Source of the DNA: JAVKSM01 sp039583705
GTDB lineage: Bacteria > Actinomycetota > Actinomycetes > Mycobacteriales > Pseudonocardiaceae
Direction: 5' to 3'
DNA: 22,395 nt
NCBI GenBank assembly: GCA_039583705.1
Contig: JAVKSM010000045.1
Span: 1 to 22,395, forward strand
Below the pieces are notes generated by a model, which saw only the letters and a program-made list of their open reading frames with translations, had not been told where the DNA came from and did not search any database. Position numbers and translations under genes: made by a program. Shown in pieces: positions 21,346 to 22,395 of the stretch. How positions within the stretch are numbered: the stretch's first letter is position 1; each line of letters opens with the position of its first letter.

Positions 21346-22064
21346 GCCGGGCGCCGCTCTCGGCCCGGCGACAGGCTCGCTACGACGAGTTCCTCGACGC
21401 TGCCGCCGCCGATCTGCTGGACCACCACGCGAGGCTGCGTGACCTCGACCTGCTCTCCGGTGCCGACGGCGGGGTGCTGCACCTCGCCGGCGAGGTGGAC
21501 ACCCCGGCGGAGCTCGCGCTGGCGCGTGACGTGCTGGGCCGCCTGGCCGGGGTGCACGCGGTGTGGGACCGGGTGCGGGTGGCCGGCCGGGAGCCAGTGA
21601 TCGTCGACGTCGGCTGTGGCGAGACCGTGCAGTACCCCGGCAACGTGGGGGTGGACCGTCGGCGTACCCCGGCCGTTCAGGTCGTGGCCGACGTCGGGCA
21701 CGGGCTGCCGTTCGCCAGCGGCTTGCTGGACCGGGTCTTCGCGGTCCACGTGCTCGAGCACCTCGCGGACTTCCTGCCGCTGGTCGACGAGTGCCACCGG
21801 GTGCTGCGTGACGACGGCGTGCTGCACGTGCTGGCGCCGTGGTGGCGCCACGCCAACGCCGTCGCCGACCCCACCCACCTGCGGCTGCTGGACCTCCAGA
21901 CGATCAAGGGCATCTGCCGCCGTCGGGACAGCCCGCGGCAGTGGCATCCGCTGCACGCGAGCTGTGACGGCGCGACCGTGTTCGCCGACCTCACCCCGTG
22001 CCGGTCGGGTGCCGAACCGGGCGCCGAACCGGACCCGGTGCACCTGTCACGGTTCTTCGACTGA
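21342..22064 (+). CDS. BON domain-class I methyltransferase fusion
   Basis: A 240-residue protein from GTG 21342, overlapping the previous stop (GTGA). Residues 17-81 look like a BON module: DLDLLSGADGGVLHLAGEVD, then PAELALARDVLGRLAGVHAV and WDRVRVAG. Residues 86-200 are a class I SAM-dependent methyltransferase: VIVDVGCGE (motif I), VVADVGHGLPFASGLLD, VFAVHVLEHL, and HRVLRDDGVLHVLAPWW. BON modules usually bind phospholipid or sit in periplasmic proteins, so pairing with a cytosolic methyltransferase is unusual. Substrate unknown. An upstream extension of the frame through the VKOR-like gene is a shadow. Confidence 0.7.
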   Translation: MSRAPLSARRQARYDEFLDAAAADLLDHHARLRDLDLLSGADGGVLHLAGEVDTPAELALARDVLGRLAGVHAVWDRVRVAGREPVIVDVGCGETVQYPGNVGVDRRRTPAVQVVADVGHGLPFASGLLDRVFAVHVLEHLADFLPLVDECHRVLRDDGVLHVLAPWWRHANAVADPTHLRLLDLQTIKGICRRRDSPRQWHPLHASCDGATVFADLTPCRSGAEPGAEPDPVHLSRFFD

Positions 22065-22067
22065 CGG

Positions 22068-22121
22068 CCCTGCCGCGGACGGCCACCGCGGACGGCCTTA
22101 CCGCGGACGGCCCTGCCGCGG
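22068..22121. repeat. Tandem repeat between two convergent genes
   Basis: Four copies of a 13-15 base unit with core CCGCGGACGG occupy 22068-22121 right after the methyltransferase stop. They include the TAA stop of the minus-strand gene (22098-22100) and code for its last residues. Confidence 0.7.
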
Positions 22122-22395
22122 GCCGGACGCGGGGAGCAGCCGGTCGGCGGCGGCCAGCACGTCGGCGACGGTGACGCCCAGCAGCGCGGGGTCGGGGTCG
22201 TCGGCGAAGGGCTCCCCACGGCGGGCGGAGTCTGCGGACAGCGCAAGGTGCGGACCGGCCGACGGCGGTCCCCAACGGCTCGCCGGTACCGGCCCGAACA
22301 GCACGACCGACGGCGTGCGGTAGGCCGAGGCCAGGTGCGCGGTGCCGGTGTCGCCGGTCACCACCAGCGCGGCGCCGGCCACCAGCGCGCACAGC
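22098..22395 (-). CDS. Glycosyltransferase family 9, C-terminal part (right edge)
   Basis: The last 98 codons of a gene whose start lies beyond the window. ALVVTGDTGTAHLASAYRTP and VVLFGPVPASRWGPP match the GT9/heptosyltransferase nucleotide-sugar-binding region near the C-terminus. In actinobacteria this family glycosylates envelope or exported molecules. The ending (LPASGPRQGRPR) is encoded by the tandem repeat. It is convergent with the BON-methyltransferase gene. Confidence 0.85.
   Translation of the reverse strand, partial: LCALVAGAALVVTGDTGTAHLASAYRTPSVVLFGPVPASRWGPPSAGPHLALSADSARRGEPFADDPDPALLGVTVADVLAAADRLLPASGPRQGRPR

Noticed and set aside
1..22395. CRISPR arrays.
   Set aside because: The only repeats are short adjacent tandem units of 9-27 bases with no regularly spaced unique spacers.

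Overview
The window is high-GC DNA with frequent GTG starts, 1-4 base stop/start overlaps and families common in mycelial actinomycetes (DUF3618, LpqC-type esterase, UdgX, YbjQ-like proteins). A Pseudonocardiaceae-like actinobacterium fits best. That is an inference from gene content; no marker gene fixes the genus.

Left end (1-3830) looks like a decayed integrative element. It holds a truncated XRE regulator running off the left edge, a short orphan C-terminus coupled to an ASCH-domain gene of lower GC, an unknown gene with an excisionase-like HTH gene on the minus strand, then a divergent XRE regulator overlapping a tyrosine integrase. The integrase reading frame is broken twice, although the catalytic residues are still encoded.

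7771 to 3842 (minus strand) is a tightly coupled four-gene operon: AMP-forming acyl-CoA ligase, membrane acyltransferase 3, phosphosulfolactate synthase-like ComA, and a VOC protein. All junctions overlap. It looks like a small undescribed pathway, perhaps making an acylated sulfolactate-like or other PEP-derived compound. A secreted LpqC-like esterase is divergent from it.

9059-12332 (plus strand) is a run of coupled or close genes: a protein of unknown family, a 72-residue protein, a B-box-like zinc-finger/membrane protein with a frame break, the C-terminal part of a TIR domain, and a four-helix SLATT/DUF4231-type membrane protein. This resembles a partly decayed immunity/effector locus. 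A tRNA with a Leu (UAG) anticodon but a class I body follows on the minus strand.

12501-22395 is mostly chromosomal housekeeping or accessory content: a Bcp/PrxQ peroxiredoxin lacking the resolving Cys, DUF3618, a medium-chain acyl-CoA synthetase, a three-gene YbjQ-like operon, a pRiA4b ORF-3 family protein, a SatP/GPR1 transporter, UdgX with the KRRIHQ loop, a small VKOR-like CPWC protein whose start codon lies in a perfect hairpin loop, a BON-methyltransferase fusion, and the end of a GT9 glycosyltransferase. Several gene ends in this part carry short tandem duplications that include the stop codon.
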